A DNA stretch of 12,641 nucleotides from an uncultured Neisseriaceae bacterium (GTDB lineage Bacteria > Pseudomonadota > Gammaproteobacteria > Burkholderiales > UBA11063), in the NCBI GenBank assembly GCA_903891375.1, contig CAITEL010000174.1:1-12641 (forward strand), read 5' to 3'. Of this stretch, positions 1 to 6,036 are shown piece after piece. The notes beneath the pieces are model-generated. The model had not been told where the DNA came from and made no database searches. It worked only from the letters and a program-made list of their open reading frames with translations. Position numbers and translations under genes: made by a program. Every line of letters begins with the position of its first letter. Position 1 is the first letter of the stretch.

Positions 1-326
1 ATCAATTTGTTAAAAAACAATGTGTGTTAATCCCTATCTCTTCACCATCGTATTATCGTTATGCATTAAACTGTGAGGGTAAATGGATGAAACCTCAAAC
101 ATCAATTTCAGTCTATGATGGCTTTAATGGTCAAATAAATGTAAAAGGATTAAGTTATACTCCAGTTGATGGAACATGGAATGTATATTATTTTGATACG
201 GCATTAGTTCCAGATGCATTAGATCCAAATACATTTGCAAATCCACTTGAGGTTATTCGTCGTGGGTTATTGCCTGAAATTTCAGATACGTTAATATTAT
301 ATAAACAGCCAATTAGTCAAGCCTAA
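1..326 (+). CDS. Unidentified protein, C-terminal part only
   Basis: This is the last 107 codons of a gene that begins before the window. The frame is open from base 3 to the TAA at 324-326, and no preceding stop is seen. A GTG at 24 could be read as a start, but the open frame upstream of it argues that it is internal. The visible protein is soluble-looking and rich in Tyr, Pro, Asn and Asp, with no membrane segment. It contains short beta-like stretches such as SISVYDGF and WNVYYFD and ends in ILYKQPISQA. I do not recognise the family. A strong intrinsic terminator follows 20 bases later, so this is the end of a transcription unit. Confidence 0.6.
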   Translation, partial: QFVKKQCVLIPISSPSYYRYALNCEGKWMKPQTSISVYDGFNGQINVKGLSYTPVDGTWNVYYFDTALVPDALDPNTFANPLEVIRRGLLPEISDTLILYKQPISQA

Positions 327-346
327 TTTTGGTATAAATATGCTCT

Positions 347-382
347 AAAATACAGGTGCTGAAATTTTGCATCTGTATTTTT
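347..382 (+). terminator. Intrinsic terminator after the first gene
   Basis: Arms at 348-359 and 369-380 form a 12-bp stem with a single G-U pair. The loop is nine bases (360-368). The downstream arm runs into a T tract ending at 382. The position, just after a stop codon and before the kelch lipoprotein gene, fits Rho-independent termination. The A-rich upstream arm facing the T tract means it could also work weakly on the other strand. Confidence 0.8.
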
Positions 383-404
383 CATTCAACTAATTTTCTG
401 AAAT

Positions 405-410
405 TATAAT
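405..410 (+). promoter_or_regulatory. Candidate -10 box for the kelch lipoprotein gene
   Basis: A perfect TATAAT lies five bases before the ATG at 416. The best -35 candidate, TTCATT at 381-386 with an 18-base spacer, is poor. If the box is used, the transcript would start at or next to the ATG, giving a leaderless mRNA. This agrees with the absence of any Shine-Dalgarno sequence before the ATG. In DNA this AT-rich a chance TATAAT is possible. Confidence 0.4.
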
Positions 411-415
411 TACTT

Positions 416-2773
416 ATGAAAAAGCTTAATAAAATTATTTACGCAATACTTACAGCATTAGTTACATTAAATGCATGTGGAGGTGGAGGTTCTGGTGGTG
501 GAACTACTGGAACCACGCCAATTGATGCGCCATCAGTTAATCTTGGTTCGCTTAGAAATGGTTCGTCAATACAAAGTTCATCTGGTGCAATTGCGCTAAA
601 AGCTGGAGAAGTTACGACTTTAACTCTTGGGATAAACGGTGGTGATGCTGGCTATTCTGGTGCATTAAGTTTTAAACTAAATGGTGCAAAATATATTTCA
701 CCTAATATTATGGTTATTCCTAGTCCATGTAAACTAGCCACACATGATACTGCACATTCTAGCTGTCAACTTAAAGTAAACACAGATATGAGTACATCTA
801 TGGGTAGTTATAGCATAACCCCAGTTTTTAGCGAAGATACTGGTGGTTCAACCATTAAATTAAATGATATAAAACTTTTAGTGACTAATGGAGTCACACC
901 AAAAGATGGTAGTTTAAGTATTCTTGTTAATCAAGCAGTCCTTATATCAGGTGAATCAACAATTGCAACTGTATCATTAGATAACTCAGTTAATGTACCT
1001 GACACCCAAATATCTATTTCTAATTCAAATGTTAGTGTATTAAATGTTACACCAGAAACATGTTTTTTATCTACATTACATAATAGTTGCCAAGTTACAA
1101 TAAAGGCGGTTGAATCAGGTAGCGGTAATTTATTAGTGTCTGCAACTGGATATTCAACAGTTAAATCAACTGCAATACTTGTTAATCCAAAAATTATTCC
1201 TGGGAATTTGTCAATTTCGCTCGAGTCATCCAGTTTGTTATATGGGGTTTCTACAAACGCTACAGTATCTTTGATTGGTTCTAGTTACGAGAGTGCTTTT
1301 ACAGTTAGCATAAACTCTGAGAGTTCTATTTTAGCTGTAGTGTCACCCGAGTCTTGCGTGCTGTCTTCTCTTAAACCTACTTGTCAGGTGACAATTACTG
1401 CAGGTACAGAAGAAAGTGGACTAGTAGAAATATCAGCATTAGCAAGCGGATATATACCAGCCCAGTCTATAGTAGAAGTGATTAAGGCAAATACTTGGAC
1501 GTGGATGGGTGGAGGAGACAATTTAGCTAATTATGGAAAAAAAGGGGAACCAAATATAAATAACATTCCTGGGGTTAGAAATTCGGCAATAAATTGGACT
1601 GATAATAACGGTAATTTATGGATGTTTGGTGGAGGAGATATGGGTCTGAGTACCAGTTATCTTAACGATTTATGGCAATATAACGTAAATACAAACATGT
1701 GGACATGGGTGACTGGAGCAAATAAACATAATGAAAGTGGTATTTACGGAGTTAAGGGTCAATTTGATGCAATAAATATTCCAGGTGCAAGATACGGTGC
1801 TGTAAGTTGGGTTGCTCAATCTGGTAATTTATGGTTATTTGGTGGGTATGGAATTGATGTAAATGGTAAAGTTGGTTCTTTAAATGATTTGTGGCTTTAT
1901 GATATAGCTACAAATATGTGGGCGTGGATTAGTGGTTCCAATGTCATTAATGATGTGGGAAGTTATGGTACTAAAGGTCAGTTTGATATAACTAATGTAC
2001 CAAGTGCAAGAGTTAATGCTGTTAGTTGGGTAGATAAATCAGGGAATTTATGGTTGTTTGGTGGTCATCTGTATGCAGATTTAGGCGGTGTACTTAATGA
2101 TTTGTGGAAGTACGATGTTTCTAAGAGGCAGTGGATGTGGATGAATGGAGCAAATACACTTAATGCATCTGGTATCTACGGAGTGAAAGGTCAACCAGAT
2201 GCAGTAAATACTCCAGGGGCTAGACAAAGCATGTTGTCTTGGGCGGACAAATCAGGTGATTTATGGTTATTTGGAGGCTCATTTGAAAATTATGATAAAG
2301 AGCCGTATAGTGGAAATTATAATGATCTTTGGCGATACAATATTACCACAAATACTTGGACATGGATGAGTGGAGCCAATACATTTGATGCATTCAGTAT
2401 CTATGGAGTGAAAGGTCAACCAGATATAAATAATATGTTGGGGGCTAGAGCTAGTTCATTAGGTTGGGTAGATAATGATGAAAATTTGTGGCTGTTTGGT
2501 GGAAGCCGTGTTGCAGACAAATTTAATGATTTATGGGTATATAATATTGCTACAAATATGTGGACTTGGATTGGTGGTTCTACCCTTACAAATCAAGACA
2601 GCATTTTTGACTATAATAAAAAAGGTGTAGCAAGTGCTAACTATCTTCCTAGTTCAAGGGATGGTTCTGTGTCTTGGGTTGCTCAATCTGGTGATTTTTG
2701 GCTATTTGGAGGTCTTGTAGGTATGGGACATGGTAGAATGAACGATCTCTGGAAATACCACATCGCTAAATAG
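416..2773 (+). CDS. Kelch-repeat lipoprotein with three Cys-pair beta domains
   Basis: The protein has 785 residues. Residues 1-20 form a lipoprotein signal peptide (MKK start, hydrophobic core) ending in the lipobox LNAC, so Cys21 should be lipidated. A Gly/Ser/Thr linker follows. Three beta-rich, probably Ig-like domains follow at about 45-155, 166-258 and 263-355. Each holds one close Cys pair (C105/C117, C216/C225, C314/C323) that could form a disulfide in the periplasm or outside. The second and third are clear duplicates. From W361 to the end run six kelch/galactose-oxidase-type repeats starting at W361, W429, W502, W573, W648 and W716. They share a WxW, YGxKGQ, PGAR, SWxD and NLWLFGG...LNDLW pattern and should fold as a six-bladed propeller. 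The likely role is binding a surface ligand such as a sugar or partner protein; no catalytic residues are evident. No Shine-Dalgarno is seen. Function is inferred from architecture only. Confidence 0.85.
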   Translation: MKKLNKIIYAILTALVTLNACGGGGSGGGTTGTTPIDAPSVNLGSLRNGSSIQSSSGAIALKAGEVTTLTLGINGGDAGYSGALSFKLNGAKYISPNIMVIPSPCKLATHDTAHSSCQLKVNTDMSTSMGSYSITPVFSEDTGGSTIKLNDIKLLVTNGVTPKDGSLSILVNQAVLISGESTIATVSLDNSVNVPDTQISISNSNVSVLNVTPETCFLSTLHNSCQVTIKAVESGSGNLLVSATGYSTVKSTAILVNPKIIPGNLSISLESSSLLYGVSTNATVSLIGSSYESAFTVSINSESSILAVVSPESCVLSSLKPTCQVTITAGTEESGLVEISALASGYIPAQSIVEVIKANTWTWMGGGDNLANYGKKGEPNINNIPGVRNSAINWTDNNGNLWMFGGGDMGLSTSYLNDLWQYNVNTNMWTWVTGANKHNESGIYGVKGQFDAINIPGARYGAVSWVAQSGNLWLFGGYGIDVNGKVGSLNDLWLYDIATNMWAWISGSNVINDVGSYGTKGQFDITNVPSARVNAVSWVDKSGNLWLFGGHLYADLGGVLNDLWKYDVSKRQWMWMNGANTLNASGIYGVKGQPDAVNTPGARQSMLSWADKSGDLWLFGGSFENYDKEPYSGNYNDLWRYNITTNTWTWMSGANTFDAFSIYGVKGQPDINNMLGARASSLGWVDNDENLWLFGGSRVADKFNDLWVYNIATNMWTWIGGSTLTNQDSIFDYNKKGVASANYLPSSRDGSVSWVAQSGDFWLFGGLVGMGHGRMNDLWKYHIAK
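1496..2770 (+). repeat. Six tandem kelch-type coding repeats
   Basis: The repeat units begin at 1496, 1700, 1919, 2132, 2357 and 2561 and are 68-75 codons long. DNA identity is high in patches: 2180-2200 and 2405-2425 are identical over 21 bases (units 4 and 5), and 1807-1825 and 2674-2692 are identical over 19 bases (units 2 and 6). All are in the same frame, so recombination between them could add or remove whole blades. The pattern suggests fairly recent internal duplication. Confidence 0.85.
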
Positions 2774-2792
2774 CCGTCATACTATATTTTTC

Positions 2793-2826
2793 AAACTGGA
2801 GTCATAGTCATTTGACTCCAGTTTTT
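2793..2826 (+). terminator. Intrinsic terminator after the kelch lipoprotein gene
   Basis: Perfect 12-bp arms at 2793-2804 and 2813-2824 enclose an 8-base loop, followed by a T run at 2822-2826. It lies 19 bases after the stop codon of the lipoprotein gene. The A/T ends of the stem would also allow some termination from the opposite strand. Confidence 0.9.
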
Positions 2827-2839
2827 CTATCTTAATTAG

Positions 2840-3630
2840 GCTAAATTTTTAATTGATGAATATGATACGCCATTAAATGAGGCATTCCTTAAAGGTTACA
2901 TAACCGAACTAACTGAACTTATGCGTAATTTAATGAGTGCCGCGCTTAAAGATGATCGTCACTTAGATAAAGGCATTATGACTGGTATTTTACGTATTTC
3001 TAAAGATAGTATGTTGTCAGGTTTAAATAATCTTAAGGTGTATACAATTTTAGATAAAAAATATAGTGAGTATTTTGAATTTACTGATGATGAATTAGAT
3101 ATGCTATTTAAGCAGGGATTAGAACGTGATGAACCAGATGTTAAAAGATGGTATGATGGCTATAATTTTGCTGGTAGTCATATATACAATCCGTGGTCTA
3201 TATTATATTGTTTATCAGAGAATGGTGCATTAGGTCCATACTGGGTGAATACGGGTAGTACTTCGATGATAGAAAAAATGTTAGATAATTTTCAAGAAGT
3301 GGTAGCACCAAAAGTTACCGAACTGATGGAAAATAGAGAAATTATTGAAGCGTTCGATAAACATGTGGCTTTTGATTTGATGCTAAATAAGGAATCTAGT
3401 TTGTGGGGATTGTTATTGTTTAGTGGATATTTAACCGCAACTGTTATTAATAAGGATGAGAATGGATTTTATAATTGTAGTTTAAGAATTCCAAATAAAG
3501 AATTATCAACAATATTTAATCGTCATTATAGCAATTGGTTTAAGGAAAATACCCACACGTTAAAAAGATTTTAAAGCTCGGTCTTGCCTTTAATAAAAAG
3601 CGAGTTAAAATTGTCGATAAGCTATCATAG
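2840..3630 (+). pseudogene. Decayed AAA-ATPase-like / PD-(D/E)XK nuclease family gene
   Basis: Intact members of this family are around 500 or more residues, with an N-terminal AAA-like ATPase domain (PF09820 type) and a C-terminal PD-(D/E)XK nuclease domain (DUF1703, PF08011 type). Here the frame opens at 2840, just after a TAG, and starts directly at the Walker B region (LIDEYD, 2849-2866). Walker A and roughly the first third are missing. The ATPase part then runs well (KGIMTGILRISKDS, SGLNNLKVY, WYDGYNF, YNPWSI, YWVNTGST) to the TAA at 3572-3574. An ATG at 2921 is only an internal Met. Just past the block ending WFKENTHTL, the other reading frame encodes KILKLGLAFNKKRVKIVDKLS and a stop at 3628-3630, which matches the family's usual C-terminal end. 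The nuclease core has therefore been deleted and the junction is out of frame. The family call is from recognition of conserved blocks and is confident; a residual function is unlikely. Confidence 0.8.
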
Positions 3631-3637
3631 AATATAG

Positions 3638-3967
3638 TTATATCAAGAGATTTATTTTAGCTGCGCATATAATATCATTCAATGATACCCCATTGACATC
3701 ATGTGTTTGCAAGCTAATTTCACAATAGTTAAACCCTATTTTCATATCTGGATGATGAACTTCTTTTTCGCAGATATATGCAACGGCATTTACAAAAAAC
3801 ATAGTTTGTTTAAAGTTTTTGAAGTCAAACTTTCGGTGGATTAAATTTTGCTTAATATCAAATAACCATGCAGGTATCTCAATTTTTATATATTGATAAA
3901 CTTCATCATTTTCTAATTTGTTGATGTTTTGGGAGTTTTTACAACTCATATTAATAATATCGCTCAT
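3638..3967 (-). CDS. phhB: Pterin-4a-carbinolamine dehydratase
   Basis: The 109-residue product dehydrates the 4a-hydroxytetrahydropterin made by phenylalanine hydroxylase, allowing the pterin cofactor to be recycled. The DCoH/PCD signature is visible: an EKEVHHPD block with H71 and H72, then H89 in THD and D98. The spacing of 18 residues from the first to the third His matches the catalytic triad known for the family. A central region (FDFKNFKQTMFFVNAVAYICEKE) fits the family's dimerisation and helix region. The start codon overlaps the phhA stop by one base (TAATG), so it is probably translated by coupling. The first 25 residues are less conserved; a start at Met7 is possible but the coupled start is preferred. 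It acts in the cytosol together with PhhA. Confidence 0.92.
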   Translation of the reverse strand: MSDIINMSCKNSQNINKLENDEVYQYIKIEIPAWLFDIKQNLIHRKFDFKNFKQTMFFVNAVAYICEKEVHHPDMKIGFNYCEISLQTHDVNGVSLNDIICAAKINLLI

Positions 3968-4770
3968 TAATGGTGCTCCTGATATTCCTGAACTCTGCCA
4001 TATAAACTGGGTAACATGCCTAAGTGCCGTGCTTCAGCAAATGCTTCACTTAAATTATTATTTACCATATTAAATAGTTTCTCGTAGCTATCGATTATAA
4101 AATATATTTTTTGCATTTCGTCATAACGATATGGAGTTCTAAGTATTTCTATTAAATTAAATTCACGGCGAAGTGGTTGTGTGCTTTCAAGGGCATAAAT
4201 GCTTTCTGATTTAGATGAGAGTATTCCTGCTCCATATATTTTAAGTCCAGAGGTGGTATGAATCAAACCAAATTCTACAGTAAACCAGTAAAGACGAGCT
4301 AGCATAACTTGATCTTTATGATTAAGTGTTTTACCAAAATCTCCAACTTCTTTCGCAAAATCTGCGAAACTATGTTGTGCTAGCATTGGGCAATGCCCAA
4401 AAATTTCGTGGAATATATCGGGTTCTTGCAAGTAGTCAAGGTCTTCTATCCGTCGAATAAAACTTGCAGCAGGGAATATCCGTCTTGACAACAAATCAAA
4501 AAATGTATCAAAATCAATTAGAGCTGGTACGGTGGTTACACGCCATCCTGTGATTTCATTTAATTGATTCGATACTTCAATTGGTTGTGGGATATGTTCT
4601 CTGGTTAGGCCTAAAAGATCTAAGCCAATGAGGTGATCTTTTACAGCCCTATTTTCTATGATTTTTATTTGTCTATCATATAGCGTTGTCCATACCGCAT
4701 GTTCTTCTTTTGAATAATTGATATAACCATTTTCATCGGGCATATATGCTGTGTAGCGACTATCAACCAT
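3967..4770 (-). CDS. phhA: Phenylalanine 4-monooxygenase (phenylalanine hydroxylase)
   Basis: The 267-residue single-domain bacterial form converts phenylalanine to tyrosine with tetrahydropterin and O2 at a non-heme iron. The 2-His-1-carboxylate facial triad is present: H121 and H126 in DIFHEIFGHCPML, and E166 in WFTVEFGL. Other family blocks are PQPIEVSNQLNEITGWRV, RRIFPAASFIR and YGAGILSSKSE. The length agrees with other bacterial enzymes (about 260-300), and there is no regulatory ACT domain as in animals. The start is set by a strong GGAGGT nine bases upstream. phhB follows with a one-base overlap, giving a two-gene operon for phenylalanine use or tyrosine supply. No PhhR-like regulator gene is in the window. 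Confidence 0.96.
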   Translation of the reverse strand: MVDSRYTAYMPDENGYINYSKEEHAVWTTLYDRQIKIIENRAVKDHLIGLDLLGLTREHIPQPIEVSNQLNEITGWRVTTVPALIDFDTFFDLLSRRIFPAASFIRRIEDLDYLQEPDIFHEIFGHCPMLAQHSFADFAKEVGDFGKTLNHKDQVMLARLYWFTVEFGLIHTTSGLKIYGAGILSSKSESIYALESTQPLRREFNLIEILRTPYRYDEMQKIYFIIDSYEKLFNMVNNNLSEAFAEARHLGMLPSLYGRVQEYQEHH

Positions 4771-4779
4771 GTAGGCATT

Positions 4780-4785
4780 ACCTCC
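4780..4785 (-). promoter_or_regulatory. Ribosome binding site of phhA
   Basis: On the minus strand this reads GGAGGT, a full anti-Shine-Dalgarno match, nine bases before the ATG at 4768-4770. It is among the strongest ribosome binding sites in the window and fixes the phhA start. Confidence 0.85.
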
Positions 4786-4813
4786 AGTAAATGAAATTTG
4801 TCCTAAGCTGAAT

Positions 4814-4819
4814 ATTATA
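4814..4819 (-). promoter_or_regulatory. Candidate -10 box for phhA-phhB
   Basis: The minus strand reads AGTTATAATATTC, containing a perfect TATAAT 43 bases before the phhA start codon, giving a leader of roughly 37 bases. No good -35 hexamer stands 16-18 bases upstream, so an activator could be needed, or the pair could be read partly from the toxin-antitoxin promoter upstream. Confidence 0.4.
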
Positions 4820-4867
4820 ACTTAAATCATCTATGTATGGTTGAATTTATTACGCAAGTACCCAAAA

Positions 4868-5141
4868 TTATTTAAATAGTGCTGAATGACTACCAATGGC
4901 GACAGGTGTTATGCTTTCTCCTGTAACTTTAAGATACATAAGTAAATCATCTGGTTTTAAATGCAACTCCATGATGCCTTTGTATTTACCTCTAAGCATA
5001 TGATTTTTATATTTAATTGGAATTGTTTGTTCATTAACAAGTAATTTAACGATTTTATTTAATTCTTCGAGTATGTCGTTATTGTGTTCATATTTTTTTT
5101 AGACATTTTTTAAAAGATGGTTTATATTTAAGTTTAAGCAT
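4868..5141 (-). pseudogene. YafQ/RelE-family toxin gene with a +1 frameshift
   Basis: The gene begins at an ATG (5139-5141) that overlaps the antitoxin stop by eight bases and ends at TAA 4868-4870. The first frame gives MLKLKYKPSFKKCLKK, then Ile and TGA. The other frame, entered in the A8 tract (T8 on the + strand at 5093-5100), continues YEHNNDILEELNKIVKLL and then IPIKYKNHMLRGKYKG, MELHLKPDD, and GSHSALFK at the end. Removing one A joins them into a normal toxin of about 90 residues. The pieces match YafQ-type mRNA interferases: the N-terminal strand and helix, YKNH, LHLKPD, and a GSHxxLF end with the His and Phe used in catalysis. The usual Trp after PD is Asp here. The gene may be dead, may be rescued by slippage on the A tract, or may contain a sequencing error in the homopolymer. 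It is too fragmented to be found by a simple open-frame scan. Confidence 0.8.
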
Positions 5142-5352
5142 TTTTTAGTGTATCAATTTCTTTTTGAAAATCTTCCAAAGTGGTGTTTTCTGATTTTTCT
5201 TCTAATGCCTTATCTAGCAAACTTAATTTTGTTTTTTTTATTGAATTTTTAAGCATACATCTAGCGTAGGAACTAACAGACAAACCCAATTGATTGGCTT
5301 GTGTTTGAATTTGCTTACCTAAACTCTCATCCACAGTAATTTGTATTTTCAT
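5134..5352 (-). CDS. Ribbon-helix-helix antitoxin (RelB/DinJ type)
   Basis: The 72-residue product begins MKIQITVDESL, a beta strand followed by a helix-turn-helix stretch (residues about 8-37, LGKQIQTQANQLGLSVSSYA), which is the ribbon-helix-helix DNA-binding fold. Its acidic, helical C-terminus (ALEEKSENTTLEDFQKEIDT) is where such antitoxins wrap their toxin. An ATG nine codons upstream is also in frame, but it lies only about four bases after the predicted transcription start and has no ribosome site. The chosen ATG has AAGGAA 11 bases upstream. It overlaps the toxin gene by eight bases, as in many type II toxin-antitoxin operons. It should repress its own promoter through the palindrome at 5384-5410 and neutralise the toxin if any is made. 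The exact subfamily is uncertain. Confidence 0.85.
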   Translation of the reverse strand: MKIQITVDESLGKQIQTQANQLGLSVSSYARCMLKNSIKKTKLSLLDKALEEKSENTTLEDFQKEIDTLKNA

Positions 5353-5363
5353 CAGTTTTATTA

Positions 5364-5369
5364 TTCCTT
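5364..5369 (-). promoter_or_regulatory. Ribosome binding site that sets the antitoxin start
   Basis: The minus strand reads AAGGAA, 11 bases before the ATG at 5350-5352. The longer in-frame ATG at 5377-5379 has nothing comparable, so this site decides for the 72-residue product. Confidence 0.6.
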
Positions 5370-5383
5370 TATTTCCCATTTAA

Positions 5384-5410
5384 TGAATCATTATAACACT
5401 TAATGATTCA
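5384..5410. promoter_or_regulatory. Operator palindrome of the toxin-antitoxin operon
   Basis: Perfect 9-base inverted repeat arms, TGAATCATT at 5384-5392 and AATGATTCA at 5402-5410, are separated by nine bases. The element covers the -10 box and most of the spacer of the antitoxin promoter, so a bound repressor would block RNA polymerase. Ribbon-helix-helix antitoxins typically bind such short inverted repeats as autorepressors. Binding is inferred from position and symmetry. Confidence 0.75.
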
Positions 5411-5418
5411 AAAATCAA
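5390..5418 (-). promoter_or_regulatory. Sigma70-type promoter of the toxin-antitoxin operon
   Basis: On the minus strand the -35 is TTGATT (5413-5418), the spacer is exactly 17 bases, and the -10 is TATAAT (5390-5395). A TG one base before the -10 gives it an extended form. Transcription should begin near 5383, about 30 bases before the antitoxin ATG. This is the best promoter in the window. Confidence 0.75.
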
Positions 5419-5632
5419 CTTTAAATTTACAATGTATATTCGGAGTTGAATTATTTCCATAAAATAAAGAGTGCCATTCATTTATTGGCGTGTTAAAATA
5501 TCGTTTAATAATCACAAAGCCAGTATGTTTTTAAATTACTATAAAGGAGACGAAGCACAATAAAAATATCGGCAGGTTAGTACATAATTAGTGTAGAATA
5601 ATGTAATACATATTAATTCTAGGTTTTAAGTT

Positions 5633-6001
5633 ATGGAAATGAATGTTCATAATATTACAAGTAATCAATTTACTAATTATTCAAATACATCGGTGACAGT
5701 GAATCATAAAGAATATTCGTCAAATATAGTTGTAACTAATGATGGCGTTTTTGATTTTGCTATGGCAAATATCAAAGAAATAACGCAAACGCATCTAGCT
5801 GAAGTTCTCGCCTTCAAGCCTGATTTAATAATATTTGGTACTGGTTCTAAAGTGGTTTTTCCAGATATTGAAATAATCAAACTATTACAAAAAAACAATA
5901 TCGGTTATGAGGTTATGTCGATTCAGGCATTGTGTCGAACCTATAACTTTCTTATTAGTGAAAATCGTAAAATAGCGTGTATTTTGTTTTTTAACACATA
6001 A
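5633..6001 (+). CDS. Mth938-like domain protein (DUF498 / COG3737 family)
   Basis: The 122-residue cytosolic protein belongs to the small Mth938-like/NDUFAF3-like family. Evidence is the FKPDLIIFGTGSK block (61-73) and the terminal EVMSIQALCRTYNFLISENRK block (93-113), where family members carry a conserved ACRTYN-type motif; here it reads LCRTYN. The biochemical role of bacterial members is not established. The mitochondrial relative is a complex I assembly factor, which should not be transferred directly. Met1 and Met3 are both possible starts; a weak AGG lies nine bases before Met1. It is the first gene of the co-directional run, 35 bases before the metal-binding protein. The 253 bases upstream hold the antitoxin promoter and no clear promoter for this gene. 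Confidence 0.85.
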   Translation: MEMNVHNITSNQFTNYSNTSVTVNHKEYSSNIVVTNDGVFDFAMANIKEITQTHLAEVLAFKPDLIIFGTGSKVVFPDIEIIKLLQKNNIGYEVMSIQALCRTYNFLISENRKIACILFFNT

Positions 6002-6036
6002 TTTTTTGTGCTTAGATCTTTCTGGAGTTCTCCTTA

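Noticed and set aside
24..326. Complete 100-residue protein starting at GTG 24
   Set aside because: The same frame is open to the window edge without a stop, so this is more likely the tail of a longer gene.
2921..3574. Intact 217-residue protein starting at the ATG 2921
   Set aside because: The conserved family sequence continues upstream of that ATG to Walker B and downstream in another frame, so this is a fragment of a broken gene.
3577..3616. Hairpin of CTCG/CGAG arms as a terminator for phhB
   Set aside because: The arms are short, the loop is long, and there is no T run on the minus strand at the right place.
5353..5379. Longer antitoxin with an N-terminal extension starting at 5379
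   Set aside because: There is no ribosome site, the ATG sits at the predicted transcription start, and the family fold begins at the internal Met.
5704..5898. 64-codon minus-strand frame inside the Mth938-domain gene
   Set aside because: It is fully within a recognised gene on the other strand and has no ribosome site or recognisable protein features.
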